The notes below the pieces were generated by a model. That model did no database searches, was not told the origin of the DNA, and saw nothing but the letters and a program-made list of their open reading frames with translations. The translations under genes and the position numbers were made by a program. 64,000 bases of DNA from Natronospirillum sp965602035. Its GTDB lineage: Bacteria; Pseudomonadota; Gammaproteobacteria; Pseudomonadales; Natronospirillaceae. Position 1 is the first letter of the stretch. Each line of letters opens with the position of its first letter. This document shows positions 16,431-25,582 of the stretch, in pieces. Location: contig OZ271919.1 in NCBI GenBank assembly GCA_965602035.1, forward strand, positions 1,426,001-1,490,000, in the 5' to 3' direction.

Positions 16431-16608
16431 AGTCGGCTCCTGTTCCGATTGGGCGCCAGCATGCCATGGGCAGGCCGTTCTTGCCAGCGGTGGTGCCGGC
16501 CATTCAGTCGCCATTCGAATGGGAGGGGAGCCGTGGGTCGGTATTCCACCCGGGGACCGCTGTATACGCTTGCGCACGTGCGTCCGAGGCTGAACATGCT
16601 CAGCCGAG

Positions 16609-16705
16609 GGTCGATGTATCGTCCGGGGAGCGTCGAAAACAGGACGTTTTCGTCGCAGGGCTACAGGGACGTACTCGTGCCCGGTCCCCGGATGACACAT
16701 CGACC
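16609..16705 (+). repeat. Dispersed structured element, copy 3
   Basis: Arms 16609-16629 and 16685-16705 (GGTCGATGT... / ...ACATCGACC) are complementary at 19 of 21 positions. The core at 16630-16684 is one base shorter than in the other copies and differs in the small terminal hairpin (GTACTCGTG in place of GTATTTACG). It lies in the 309-base gap 16431-16739 between the co-oriented ybbP and mvaB genes. The rest of that gap shows no gene, and only the mvaB ribosome site was recognised in it. Confidence 0.83.
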
Positions 16706-16739
16706 AAAGGCCCCGCATTAAACTGAGGTCATGGAAAGA

Positions 16740-19220
16740 TTACTGAACCCATTGGCCGAGCACCCTCATGGGCGGCGTGAGTGCCACTTTGAGCGTTGAG
16801 CCGACACCCACGAGACCGATCACCAGCATGCCGGCAAACGGCGCCACGACCCACAGCCAGGGATGCCAACCGGTGTCCATATTGAACAGTTCCCCCTGCA
16901 GGTAGAACAATACCCATTCAGCACCGAAAGCACCGAGCAGGCCCGACAACGCGCCAAGAGCACCGAATTCGATGGCCAGCGTCCGGCGCAGCAGTGCGCC
17001 GGGCGCTCCCATGGTGCGCAGCAGCGCACTCTCACGGTAGCGCACATCCAGCGTCGACTGAATCCCGGCAACCAGCACCAACAGCCCGGCGGCCAGGATC
17101 AGCACCAGAATGAACTCCACCGCCAGGGTCACCTGCGCAATGATGCTCTGTATCTGTTCGAGCAGCGCATCAACCTCGAGCACAGAAATGGATGGAATCG
17201 CCCGGATAAGCTCCGTCAGCGCTGGCTTATTGTCGGGCGACAGGTAGAAGCTGATCAGATAGAACGCACTGTCCGGCGCCCCGATCGGCTGATTGAAGAT
17301 CAGGTAGAAGTTCGGGTTGAACGACTCCCAGTCGAGGCTGCGCAGGCTGGCGACTTCGGCCGAGACAGCTTCACCACCGAGGCTGAGAAACAGCGTATCA
17401 CCAACCGTGATGCCGATGTCTTCCGCGAAGTCCTGCTCCACCGATACGCGCAGCGGCCCTGCTCCATAATTTTCCCACCAGGACCCCGATTCAATGGCGT
17501 TATCGGCGCCATACTCATCGGACCAGGTCATATTAAGCTCCCGTCGGTAATCCCCGCGGTCCGGCAGGTTTTCCGTGAGCTCGTCGATGCCGGTATCATT
17601 GACCCGTGTCAGGCGCCCTCGAACAATCGGATAGGCCGGTGATTCATTACTGGCATAGTCATCCAGCCAGGCATTGAGCTGCGGCAGTTCCTCCGGGAAG
17701 ACGTTGTAGACAAAATGGTTCGGTGTGTTTTCCGGCAATTGGCGCTGCCACTCCTCCAGCAGCGACGTCCTTACCAGCGCCAGCGTAAACAGCAGCATGA
17801 ACGCGATGGCGAATATCACTACCTGCAGGCCACTCTGCCGACTGTTGCGCTGGAGACTGGCCAACCCCAGACGCCAGGAGCGTCCAAGCCGACCGCCCAG
17901 ACGGCGCAGCCCCCAGAGCAGACCGCGCGCGAACAGCGCGGCACCCGCGAGGCACAATGCCCCCCCGGAGACGAGAATGGCCGTGAGCGTGACGTCACGG
18001 CTGTACAGCCAGACCAGCCCGATAATGGCGGCCGCTCCCCACAGCTGGTCTGTTGCGCGGCGTTGCTGCCACACATCACTGCGGAGCACGCGAGCCGGCG
18101 GCACGGACCGGAGCCGATAGAACGGCGGCCAGGCAAAACCGAGCACCGCGAGCAGACCCGTGGCTGCCCCGAGCAGATACGCACCGGGCCCATGTGCCGC
18201 GAGATTATCCGGCAACAGATCGGCGAGCAATGCGACAATAACGCGGTGGGCCAGATCACCGGCGGCTATCCCGATTACCACGGCGGTAACGGCCACTACG
18301 AGCAATCCGAGGCCGTACAGCCGGGTGATCCGCTGCGGTGTCATACCGAGCGTTTTCAGCAGCGCCACGGTGTCGGTGTGGCGGGCAGTATAACGCTGGG
18401 CCGACATGGCTAGCGCGACGCCGGCGAGAATGACCGCCAGTGATCCAGCCAGTAGCAGAAACTCCTGCGCCCGGTCCATGGCCTCGCCGATGTTGTCGTT
18501 GGCTCGCTCGGCTGAACGCCAGCGATAGTGCGGCTCGATACTGCCCCGCAGGTTGTCGCGCAATGCCCGGAGTGATTGCTCGTTCCCGGCGAGCAACCAA
18601 CGGTATGTGACGCGACTGCCGGGTTGCACCGCGCCGGTGGCAGCCAGATCGGCCTGATGGATCATGGCACGGGGTTCAATATTGAACAGGCTGGAGGTCT
18701 GATCGGGTTCCGAAATAAGGGCCCGGGTCGCCGTCAGCGTTGTTGCGCCGACGGATACAGCGTCGCCCGGCTCGATACCCAGCAGCGGGAACAACCGGGA
18801 CGCCAGCCAGATCTGTCCCGGTGGCGGACCATGTGCCACTTCCTGCGCGTCACCGAACGGCGCCGCTGCCACCTCGAGGGTGCCCAGCAGCGGGTAGGCT
18901 TCAGACACGGCGCGTACAGACCCGAGCTGGTTGCCCTCATCGCCAAACAGCATGGTGGTGAAGCTCGTGACATCCGCCTGTTCCAGCCCCAGTTCGGACG
19001 CCTGCGCGCGCCATTCGTCAGGGATCGGGCGCGAGCCCTGAAGGGCATAGTCTGCCGCCAGCAGCGTGCCTGCCTGGTCGACCAGTGTCAGACGGATCCG
19101 CTCGGCAAAGATGCTGATACTCGTGACCACGGCAACAGCCAGAATCGCGGATACCAGCAACAGTGTGAGCTCGCCGCTGCGAAAATCGCGCCAGAACTGC
19201 CGGGCCGTAAGAGTCGTCAT
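16740..19220 (-). CDS. ybbP: ABC-type export permease YbbP (FtsX-like)
   Basis: An 826-residue inner-membrane protein with the MacB/FtsX permease architecture. After an N-terminal helix (LTLLLVSAILAVAVVTSISIF) and a large periplasmic domain, two FtsX-type transmembrane cores follow (about 255-420 and 700-826), with the family loop HTDTVALLKTLGMTPQRITRLY in the first. With YbbA it forms an exporter of unknown substrate that usually neighbours tesA, as here. Its start overlaps the ybbA stop by four bases. Confidence 0.9.
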   Translation of the reverse strand: MTTLTARQFWRDFRSGELTLLLVSAILAVAVVTSISIFAERIRLTLVDQAGTLLAADYALQGSRPIPDEWRAQASELGLEQADVTSFTTMLFGDEGNQLGSVRAVSEAYPLLGTLEVAAAPFGDAQEVAHGPPPGQIWLASRLFPLLGIEPGDAVSVGATTLTATRALISEPDQTSSLFNIEPRAMIHQADLAATGAVQPGSRVTYRWLLAGNEQSLRALRDNLRGSIEPHYRWRSAERANDNIGEAMDRAQEFLLLAGSLAVILAGVALAMSAQRYTARHTDTVALLKTLGMTPQRITRLYGLGLLVVAVTAVVIGIAAGDLAHRVIVALLADLLPDNLAAHGPGAYLLGAATGLLAVLGFAWPPFYRLRSVPPARVLRSDVWQQRRATDQLWGAAAIIGLVWLYSRDVTLTAILVSGGALCLAGAALFARGLLWGLRRLGGRLGRSWRLGLASLQRNSRQSGLQVVIFAIAFMLLFTLALVRTSLLEEWQRQLPENTPNHFVYNVFPEELPQLNAWLDDYASNESPAYPIVRGRLTRVNDTGIDELTENLPDRGDYRRELNMTWSDEYGADNAIESGSWWENYGAGPLRVSVEQDFAEDIGITVGDTLFLSLGGEAVSAEVASLRSLDWESFNPNFYLIFNQPIGAPDSAFYLISFYLSPDNKPALTELIRAIPSISVLEVDALLEQIQSIIAQVTLAVEFILVLILAAGLLVLVAGIQSTLDVRYRESALLRTMGAPGALLRRTLAIEFGALGALSGLLGAFGAEWVLFYLQGELFNMDTGWHPWLWVVAPFAGMLVIGLVGVGSTLKVALTPPMRVLGQWVQ

Positions 19221-19978
19221 TGTGTCTCCCCGGCGCCGTCAGACGAAGCGGAGACGACGCCGCTGTCACTGGTCAGCCGCCCGTCAGACAGCGTTACCGT
19301 GCGCTCACAGCGCGCCGCGAGCTCAGGCGAATGCGTAACCAGAACCAGGGTCGTCCGATACTCCCTGTTGAGGTTGAACAGGAGATCGGCGACGGCCTTG
19401 CCGGTGGCGGTATCGAGATTACCGGTCGGCTCATCTGCAAACAGAATCGGTGGCCGCACGGCAAATGCGCGGGCAATGGCCACGCGCTGCTGTTCGCCAC
19501 CCGACAACTGCCGGGGGAAGTGACTGCCACGCTCACCCAGACCGACCTGCCCGAGCAATGCCGCCGCCTGCGCCCGCAGCTCGGAGGGCGCGCCGGAATC
19601 CGGCCTCAGCTCGAGCGGTAACATGACGTTCTCCAGCGCGGTAAGCGCCGGCAGCAACTGAAAGTTCTGGAACACAAAGCCGACCATTTCGCCGCGCACC
19701 TGGGCGCGCTGTTCCTCTGACAGCGCGGTCAATTCGTGCCGGCCCAGTTCTATGGTGCCTTCAGAGGGTGTGTCCAGACCGGCCAACAGCCCCAGAAGCG
19801 TCGATTTACCCGACCCGGAAGCACCGACTATGGCAATGCTCTGGCCTGCCTTGATTTCCAGATCGATCCCTTTCAGGATAGCGAGCTCGCCGCCCTGGGT
19901 GGCCACGCGCTGCCAAACCCCCGTTGCTTTCACGGCGGCATCGCCCTGGCGGGAATTCTGATGTGAGGTGTGTTGCAT
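19217..19978 (-). CDS. ybbA: ABC transporter ATPase YbbA (LolD-like)
   Basis: A 253-residue ATPase with Walker A (GASGSGKSTLLGLLAGL), Q-loop (VGFVFQNFQLLPAL), signature (LSGGEQQRVAIARAF), Walker B (PPILFADEPTGNLD) and H-loop (VTHSPELA). The GFVFQNFQLLPALTALENVMLPLEL stretch is typical of the MacB/LolD/YbbA group. It pairs with YbbP. Translation from ATG 19976-19978 gives MQHTSHQ...; the divergent tesA ATG at 19977-19979 overlaps this start on the opposite strand. Confidence 0.9.
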   Translation of the reverse strand: MQHTSHQNSRQGDAAVKATGVWQRVATQGGELAILKGIDLEIKAGQSIAIVGASGSGKSTLLGLLAGLDTPSEGTIELGRHELTALSEEQRAQVRGEMVGFVFQNFQLLPALTALENVMLPLELRPDSGAPSELRAQAAALLGQVGLGERGSHFPRQLSGGEQQRVAIARAFAVRPPILFADEPTGNLDTATGKAVADLLFNLNREYRTTLVLVTHSPELAARCERTVTLSDGRLTSDSGVVSASSDGAGETQ

Positions 19979-20633
19979 GTCCGTTCGCCCTTTCCTGAAT
20001 CTGATGGTTCGATGCAAGCGCAAAAGCCGAGCCCCCGTGCCGGCGGTATTCTGCCTGCTGGCTGTGCTCGCCCTGCCAGTCAGCGCCGAACGCCTGCTGA
20101 TTATGGGCGATAGCCTCAGCGCTGCCTATGGCCTTGCCAGCGAAGACGAAGGCTGGGTCGCGCTGCTGGCCGACCGGCTCGCCGACCATGGCCACACCGT
20201 GATCAATGCCAGCGTCAGTGGTGAGACCACCCGCGGCGGCGTGCGCCGACTGCCATCGCTGCTGAGCGCACACGACCCGGACTGGGTACTGCTCGAGCTC
20301 GGCGGCAATGATGGCCTGCAAGGGGAACCGGTACCCGCCATTACTGAACGGCTACAGGCCATGATTGACCAGACCAGAACGGCCGGGGCCGACATTATTC
20401 TCGTAGGTATACGGATACCACCCAACTATGGGCCACGCTACACGGAGCCCTTTTTCGAACAATTTAATCTGTTGGCCCGGCGCAACGATATTGAGCATTT
20501 TCTGCCATTTCTGCTCGAGGGCATAGCGACCCGCCCGGACCTGATGCAGAACGACGGCATACACCCCACGGCAGCGGCGCAGCCGCTGATTCTCGACAAT
20601 GTCTGGGCGATTCTCCCGGAGGCGCTGAAATGA
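19977..20633 (+). CDS. tesA: Thioesterase/lysophospholipase TesA (SGNH hydrolase)
   Basis: A 218-residue periplasmic esterase. An N-terminal basic region and hydrophobic stretch (VPAVFCLLAVLALPVSA) form the signal peptide. The SGNH blocks are GDSLSAAYGL (nucleophile Ser), ASVSGETTRGG, LGGNDGL (oxyanion Asn) and DGIHPTAAAQP (catalytic Asp/His). The family cleaves acyl-CoA and lysophospholipids. ATG 19977 follows a weak GAGG; an ATG at 20004 would also keep the signal peptide. The divergent arrangement with ybbA is the same as in E. coli. The next gene starts at the stop (ATGA). Confidence 0.93.
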   Translation: MSVRPFLNLMVRCKRKSRAPVPAVFCLLAVLALPVSAERLLIMGDSLSAAYGLASEDEGWVALLADRLADHGHTVINASVSGETTRGGVRRLPSLLSAHDPDWVLLELGGNDGLQGEPVPAITERLQAMIDQTRTAGADIILVGIRIPPNYGPRYTEPFFEQFNLLARRNDIEHFLPFLLEGIATRPDLMQNDGIHPTAAAQPLILDNVWAILPEALK

Positions 20634-21598
20634 GTGTACGGAAACCCACGATCGGATTCCTGGACCGTCATACGCTGCCTGATGATCTGAGCTGGCCGGA
20701 ACTCACCTTTCCACACCAGTGGGAAAACTGGCCCTCCACGGCGCCGGATCAGGTCGCCGAACGCCTGCGTGAGCTGGATATCGCCATCGTCAACAAGGTG
20801 ATACTCGACCGCGAGGCACTGACACAGGCGCCCCGCCTCGGCCACATACAGGTTGCTGCCACCGGGGTTGATAATGTCGATCTCGACGCCTGCCGTGATC
20901 TGGGCATTCGGGTCAGCAATGTTCGCGGTTATGCCCGCAACGCCGTGGCGGACTGGGCAGTGGCCCAGTTGCTGTCACTGCTGTGGCACAGCCCGACCTA
21001 CCTGGCGGATCAATGGCGCGGGGGCTGGCAGGAGTCACCGGTGTTCACGCGCCGCATTGCGCCCATACGGGAGGTACAGGGCCTTCATGTCGGCATTCGC
21101 GGGCGTGGCGATATCGGTCGTGGTATCGGCCAGCGGCTGGCACCCTTCGGGTGTCAGGTGAGTTACCTGGAGCGTCCGGGCAAAACGCCTGCCCGCGCAG
21201 GGTACCTGCCGTTTGACAGCAGCCTGCGCAACCTCGATGTTCTGATTCTTGCCTGCCCCGTGACGCCTGAAACGCGGCAGTTGATTAACCGGGAGCGCCT
21301 CAGCGCGCTGAAGGCGGGCGCCCTTCTGCTCAACCCGGCACGTGGCGGCCTGGTGGACGAAACCGCAGTGTATGAAGCGATTCTGTCCGGCAGCCTCGGT
21401 GGTTATGCCGCTGATGTGCTGAGCCAGGAGCCGATGCAGGCTGACAACCCGCTGTCGGCATTGTGTGACCATGAGCGCGTGATTCTGACGCCACATGTCG
21501 CCTGGAGCGGCGAGTTGGCCCTGCGCAACCTCACGCAGGGTGTCATTGCCGCCATCAACCGCGTGCAGGCCCATGATTACGCGGTCTGTATCGATTAA
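20630..21598 (+). CDS. D-2-hydroxyacid dehydrogenase (glycerate dehydrogenase-like)
   Basis: A 322-residue NAD(P)-dependent dehydrogenase. Catalytic residues are R238 (LLLNPARGG), E267 (LSQEP) and H289 (LTPHVAW), in the arrangement of this family. The Rossmann motif GRGDIG lies at 158-163, preceded by an unusual Arg. The second strand ends ...SYLERPG, with an Arg where NADP-preferring members carry a basic residue. Substrate candidates are hydroxypyruvate or glyoxylate; it is not SerA because it lacks an ACT domain. It is translationally coupled to tesA. Confidence 0.88.
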   Translation: MSVRKPTIGFLDRHTLPDDLSWPELTFPHQWENWPSTAPDQVAERLRELDIAIVNKVILDREALTQAPRLGHIQVAATGVDNVDLDACRDLGIRVSNVRGYARNAVADWAVAQLLSLLWHSPTYLADQWRGGWQESPVFTRRIAPIREVQGLHVGIRGRGDIGRGIGQRLAPFGCQVSYLERPGKTPARAGYLPFDSSLRNLDVLILACPVTPETRQLINRERLSALKAGALLLNPARGGLVDETAVYEAILSGSLGGYAADVLSQEPMQADNPLSALCDHERVILTPHVAWSGELALRNLTQGVIAAINRVQAHDYAVCID

Positions 21599-21716
21599 GC
21601 CGTCGGCGCCTTCAAAGCCGCCAACAGCGCGTTCAGCGGGACAGGAAAGCGCTTTCATCTGACGGGATTCTGCCCTATAGTTCGGTGCCCTGAATCAGCT
21701 CCGGAGGTCCACACCC

Positions 21717-22934
21717 ATGTCACCATTGCTGCGTCGACACCGCCAATGGATTGTCGTCGGCCTTGCCTTTGTCGCCTTCATATCGCTGGGCCTGCCCGAC
21801 GGGCTGGTCGGTGTGGCCTGGCCCTCCATGCGGGCAGAATTCGGCCAGCCGGTCGACGCCCTCGGGATTCTTATTATTGCCATGATCTCAGGCTATCTGG
21901 TGAGCAGTTTTCTGAGTGGCGCCCTGGTGCAGCGCTTCGGTGTCGGCCTGCTGCTTACCGGCAGTGTGGCTCTGACCGGGTTGGCGCTGCTGGGGTATTC
22001 CCTCTCACCCGCCTGGAGTCTGATGATCGGTGCCAGCGTGTTTCTGGGTCTGGGCGCCGGCGCGATTGATGCCGGACTCAACAATTACGTGGCCCACCAC
22101 CACAGTGACGGGTTGATGCAGTGGCTGCATGCCAGCTTTGGTGTCGGGGTCACACTGGGCCCGATGATCATGTCCGCCGGTCTGATCTGGACGGATACCT
22201 GGCGCACCGGGTACTGGATTGTCGCAGCGGGTCAGCTGGTACTGGCCGTGGTATTCCTGCTCACTACCCGACTCTGGGAGCGTGACGACACCTCAGACAG
22301 GACGGACGAGACCGAAGATGCACTGGCCGCTTCGTTTCGGGCCACGCTCGGCGAACACCGGGCCTGGCTGGGCTTCCTGCTGTTCCTGATCTACGCCGGT
22401 CTGGAGGTCACGCTGGGCCTGTGGGCTTATACGCTGCTGACCGAAGAGCGCGGGATTGCCCCGGAAACCGCGGCGCTATGGGTCAGTGTGTACTGGGGCA
22501 TGTTCACGGTCGGGCGCATGGTGGCCGGGCTGGTAACCCGGCACCTCGGCCTGTTGCGGGTCATGGGCGTGAGCCTGATGCTGGCGGTGGTCGCCGCCAT
22601 TATGTTGATCTGGCAACCCACACCGCTGATCGGGCTACTGGGGCTGGCCGTCGCCGGTTTTGCCTACGCGCCGATCTTCCCGGCGATGGTCTCGAGCACT
22701 CGCCAGCGCCTGAGCCAGCCTCATGTAACCAATACGATCGGCATGCAGTTTTCAGGCGCGGGCCTCGGCGCCGCGATCATGCCCCCCCTGGCCGGCGCGA
22801 TCGCCGCGCGCACCTCACTGGACAGTATTCCCTGGTTCGTCCTGGCCACCGCCTTGGTGCTGGGCGGTCTGTACTGGCTGGCATTGACCCTCGCACCACA
22901 CCGCCAGGGAACAACGGCACACGATCAGGCCTGA
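21717..22934 (+). CDS. MFS transporter
   Basis: A 405-residue carrier with about 12 predicted helices in two halves. The first half opens with FVAFISLGLPDGLVGVAWPSMRAEFG, and a helix 4-5 region (GLGAGAIDAGLNNYVAHHHSDGLMQWLHASFGVG) resembles the FucP-like/YbjJ branch, often linked to sugars. Substrate unknown. The C-terminus overlaps the convergent chemoreceptor gene by 10 bases. A GGAGG site precedes ATG 21717. Confidence 0.85.
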   Translation: MSPLLRRHRQWIVVGLAFVAFISLGLPDGLVGVAWPSMRAEFGQPVDALGILIIAMISGYLVSSFLSGALVQRFGVGLLLTGSVALTGLALLGYSLSPAWSLMIGASVFLGLGAGAIDAGLNNYVAHHHSDGLMQWLHASFGVGVTLGPMIMSAGLIWTDTWRTGYWIVAAGQLVLAVVFLLTTRLWERDDTSDRTDETEDALAASFRATLGEHRAWLGFLLFLIYAGLEVTLGLWAYTLLTEERGIAPETAALWVSVYWGMFTVGRMVAGLVTRHLGLLRVMGVSLMLAVVAAIMLIWQPTPLIGLLGLAVAGFAYAPIFPAMVSSTRQRLSQPHVTNTIGMQFSGAGLGAAIMPPLAGAIAARTSLDSIPWFVLATALVLGGLYWLALTLAPHRQGTTAHDQA

Positions 22935-24874
22935 CGGGCCTCTGCCCCGGCTTCTTCCTCGTTCCAGTCTTCGCCGTCTCCCTCTGCTTCGGACGCCACC
23001 CGGAAGGCGGAGGCTTTATGGTCGAGGTCTTCCAGCAACCCGGAAACGTGGTCAGCACTGGATTTGACGTTACTGATTGATGACGTGTCACGACGCACCC
23101 GCTGCGCCACTTCATCCATATCCTGGCTTATCTGACGCGCGGCCTTGGAGACTTCGTTGACCGCGCTCGCCATCTGTTCAGCCGCCGTGGCACTGTCCCG
23201 GGCGTCCGCCTCGATGCCGTGCATGGCCTCTTCCGCGCTGGCGCTGTGCTTCTCGACCGATTCCAGATGCTGCCGCCCGGAATCCATGGTGGTGAGTGCC
23301 TGTTTGGTCGACGACTGGATCGTGTCCACAATGTGCGTGATACGCCCGGTGGCGTCCACTGTGCGCTCGGCGAGCGAGCGGACTTCTTCCGCCACGACCG
23401 AGAAACCACGGCCGGCTTCCCCGGCTCGTGCTGCCTCGATAGCCGCATTCAGTGCCAACAGGTTGGTCTGGCTCGCCAGCTCGTTGATCATATCAATAAC
23501 GCTGTCGATGTCGGCGGAGAGGTCGCCCAGTTCAGAGAGCTTGGTATGTGTCTGGCGAACCACCTCGCCGGTTTCGCGCAGGCTGTTCAGTGCCTGATTC
23601 AGCGTTGATGCACCCTGGGTAGCGGACTGGTAGGTACGCTCGGATTTGTCGCTCAGGGTCTGGGTGGTGTCTGCCACATCCGAAATCGTCGCCGAAATTT
23701 CCTCGGTACTCGCGGCCACCGATGAGGTCTGCTCATTCACCTGCTGATTGCTCTTGTTCAGGCTGGTGATGTCCTTGCTGAGCCCCCGGATCATGCTGGT
23801 GGAGGTGCTTGAGGACTTCACCACATCGGACACCAGAGCGCCCAGACCCCGGGTCATGCCATTGACCGATTCGCTGAGCTGGTCGAATTCGTCATTGCGC
23901 CGACGGTTGACCGGCAGGCGCGCCGTGAGATCGCCGGCCTGCACTGCCTTCAGGTCACGCATGATCTGGCCCATCGTGCGACGCACACTGATCGTAATCG
24001 AGGCCACCACGATGATAACGATCAACGCGACCACCGCGCTGACGGCGAGCAGTGCGGTCATGGCCAGCGATGAATTCTCGGCCGCATCGGCCCGTGCCTG
24101 CTGCGCCAGCTCACCGAGCACTTCGTTCACCTGGGCCTGCTGACGATCCAGCCCAATGGAAGCCTCGCGCATGTCGGCCCGGAGCTGGGTCAGAACCTGA
24201 CTTTCCTGCCAGTATGCGTCCATGCGCTCGCGGAACGGAGCAATCAGCTCTTCGAACTGCTCGTACATGCGGTAATCCTGCAGCTCGGTGACCAGGCCGT
24301 TCATCGCCTCCTCGTAGGCAGCGCGGGTCTGCGCATTCGCCTCCACCAGGAAGTTCACCTGCGCGTCCCGAAGATTGGTAAGGGAGCCACGCAACATACT
24401 CAGATAATCCATATCCGACAGCATCGTTTCACGAAGCTCCGTCACCTCACCGCGCAGGCCCTCCGTGCGCGAAAAACCCAGCACCCGACTCTGAGCCACA
24501 ACCGCTTCCAGTTGGTTCAGGAATACCTCGAACTGATCGTAGAAACTGTCCACCGACGCTCTGACCTGGTCGTCGGCCAACTGCCCGTCAATATCTGCCC
24601 GTATCGGCTCTATGCCCTCACGGGTCGCCTGAACATCCGCAATAAACGCGTCCGCGTTATCGGTGTCGACATCGCGCAGCCGCTCACGCAGCTGGAGCGC
24701 CGTGAGCCCGCTGCTATCGAGATAACTGGTTACACTGGTAACCTGCTGCACGTATTCGTTGGATGTCTGCTGGGACCGGAGTCCGTAAAGCCCTGTTGCG
24801 GTGAGCAGGACAAGGCCAATCACAGCGGCCGCCGCGACCAGAAACAGCTTGACGCGAAAGGTCAGATTTTTCAT
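22925..24874 (-). CDS. Methyl-accepting chemotaxis protein
   Basis: A 649-residue receptor. Helix TM1 is at about 10-31, followed by a long all-helical periplasmic sensor (about 32-270) rich in Gln/Glu heptads, in the size range of a helical bimodular domain. TM2 (about 271-296, ALLAVSAVVALIVIIVVASI) leads to HAMP (RRTMGQIMRDLKAVQAGDLTARL). The cytoplasmic coiled coil carries the signalling tip ELASQTNLLALNAAIEAARAGEAGRGF. The ligand is unknown and no CheR-docking pentapeptide ends the protein. A sigma-28 type promoter lies 92 bases upstream. Confidence 0.95.
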   Translation of the reverse strand: MKNLTFRVKLFLVAAAAVIGLVLLTATGLYGLRSQQTSNEYVQQVTSVTSYLDSSGLTALQLRERLRDVDTDNADAFIADVQATREGIEPIRADIDGQLADDQVRASVDSFYDQFEVFLNQLEAVVAQSRVLGFSRTEGLRGEVTELRETMLSDMDYLSMLRGSLTNLRDAQVNFLVEANAQTRAAYEEAMNGLVTELQDYRMYEQFEELIAPFRERMDAYWQESQVLTQLRADMREASIGLDRQQAQVNEVLGELAQQARADAAENSSLAMTALLAVSAVVALIVIIVVASITISVRRTMGQIMRDLKAVQAGDLTARLPVNRRRNDEFDQLSESVNGMTRGLGALVSDVVKSSSTSTSMIRGLSKDITSLNKSNQQVNEQTSSVAASTEEISATISDVADTTQTLSDKSERTYQSATQGASTLNQALNSLRETGEVVRQTHTKLSELGDLSADIDSVIDMINELASQTNLLALNAAIEAARAGEAGRGFSVVAEEVRSLAERTVDATGRITHIVDTIQSSTKQALTTMDSGRQHLESVEKHSASAEEAMHGIEADARDSATAAEQMASAVNEVSKAARQISQDMDEVAQRVRRDTSSISNVKSSADHVSGLLEDLDHKASAFRVASEAEGDGEDWNEEEAGAEARQA

Positions 24875-24965
24875 AGAAGTCCCGTGTAACCGTTTTCTTT
24901 ACGCTGACATGCCGCCTTCTCAGGGCAGGTCCGCAGCGTACAGTTTTTATCACTCTTCAGTACAG

Positions 24966-24992
24966 GTTTCGACGTGGGGGAAGAAATCTTTA
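24966..24992 (-). promoter_or_regulatory. Sigma-28 (FliA)-type promoter of the chemoreceptor gene
   Basis: On the minus strand TAAAGATT, 11 bases, then GTCGAAAC. The flagellar consensus is TAAAGTTT-N11-GCCGATAA; the -35 matches 7 of 8 and the -10 5 of 8 with exact spacing, in the right orientation. Confidence 0.6.
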
Positions 24993-25028
24993 GCCGGATA
25001 TTGCCGAAAGTGCACCGAACCGGTGCAG

Positions 25029-25057
25029 AAAACAGCCCCGGAGACGCCCGGGGCTGT
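25029..25057 (-). terminator. Rho-independent terminator after grxD
   Basis: A 10-base-pair stem (ACAGCCCCGG / CCGGGGCTGT) with a six-base loop, then TTTT on the minus strand, just beyond the grxD stop. A second small hairpin (GCACCG / CGGTGC) follows at 25013-25026. Confidence 0.75.
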
Positions 25058-25063
25058 ACTCTT

Positions 25064-25393
25064 TTATTCTTCCTCGGCCGGCACGGCCGCTTCGATCAGG
25101 GGCTGCAACTGGCCCTTTTCGTACATGTCGCAGACGATATCGCAACCGCCGACCAGTTCGCCCTGAATCCAGAGTTGCGGAAAGGTCGGCCAATTGGCGT
25201 GTTTGGGCAACTCGGCCCGGATATCGGGGTTCTCCAGTACGTCCACATAGGCAAACCGACGGCCACAGCCCATAACCGCCTGCACGGTCTGAGCGGAGAA
25301 TCCGCACATCGGCTGGTTCGGAGACCCTTTCATATACAACAGGACCGGGTTCTCGGCGATCTGCTGCTTTATCGATTCAATAGTGTCTGACAT
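25064..25393 (-). CDS. grxD: Monothiol glutaredoxin Grx4
   Basis: A 109-residue CGFS-type glutaredoxin that carries [2Fe-2S] clusters with glutathione and BolA partners. The active site is PMCGFS, and the glutathione-binding TFPQLW and GGCDIV motifs follow. An upstream in-frame ATG (25417) would add eight residues; ATG 25391-25393 gives the usual MSDTIESIKQQI start and length. The C-terminus is acidic. The gene is monocistronic, with a terminator immediately after it. Confidence 0.95.
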   Translation of the reverse strand: MSDTIESIKQQIAENPVLLYMKGSPNQPMCGFSAQTVQAVMGCGRRFAYVDVLENPDIRAELPKHANWPTFPQLWIQGELVGGCDIVCDMYEKGQLQPLIEAAVPAEEE

Positions 25394-25471
25394 CTGAAAA
25401 CCTACCGGATCAGTCAAGTATTCGGGCGAATTCTAACGCGGACAAGGGGTTTTTGCCAGCAGGCACCCTGC

Positions 25472-25500
25472 TTGCTTAGTGACCAGTCTCGGGCTAACAT
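25472..25500 (+). promoter_or_regulatory. Candidate argF promoter
   Basis: TTGCTT (25472-25477), 17 bases, TAACAT (25495-25500). The match is moderate. It would give a leader of about 75 bases that includes the hairpin at 25533-25560. No clear ARG box was found. Confidence 0.35.
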
Positions 25501-25532
25501 CGAGCGTTCATATTTCCTGTTTACAATCGTCA

Positions 25533-25560
25533 ACGGCCCCGTCTCCAGCGGGGCCGTTTT
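25533..25560 (+). terminator. Terminator-like hairpin in the argF leader
   Basis: An 8-base-pair stem (ACGGCCCC 25533-25540 / GGGGCCGT 25550-25557) followed by TTTT, ending 22 bases before the argF ATG. The grxD gene runs away on the other strand, so this terminator faces argF: either an attenuator or the stop of a very short transcript. Confidence 0.6.
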
Positions 25561-25582
25561 CGTTCGTTGAGGACCATTAACC

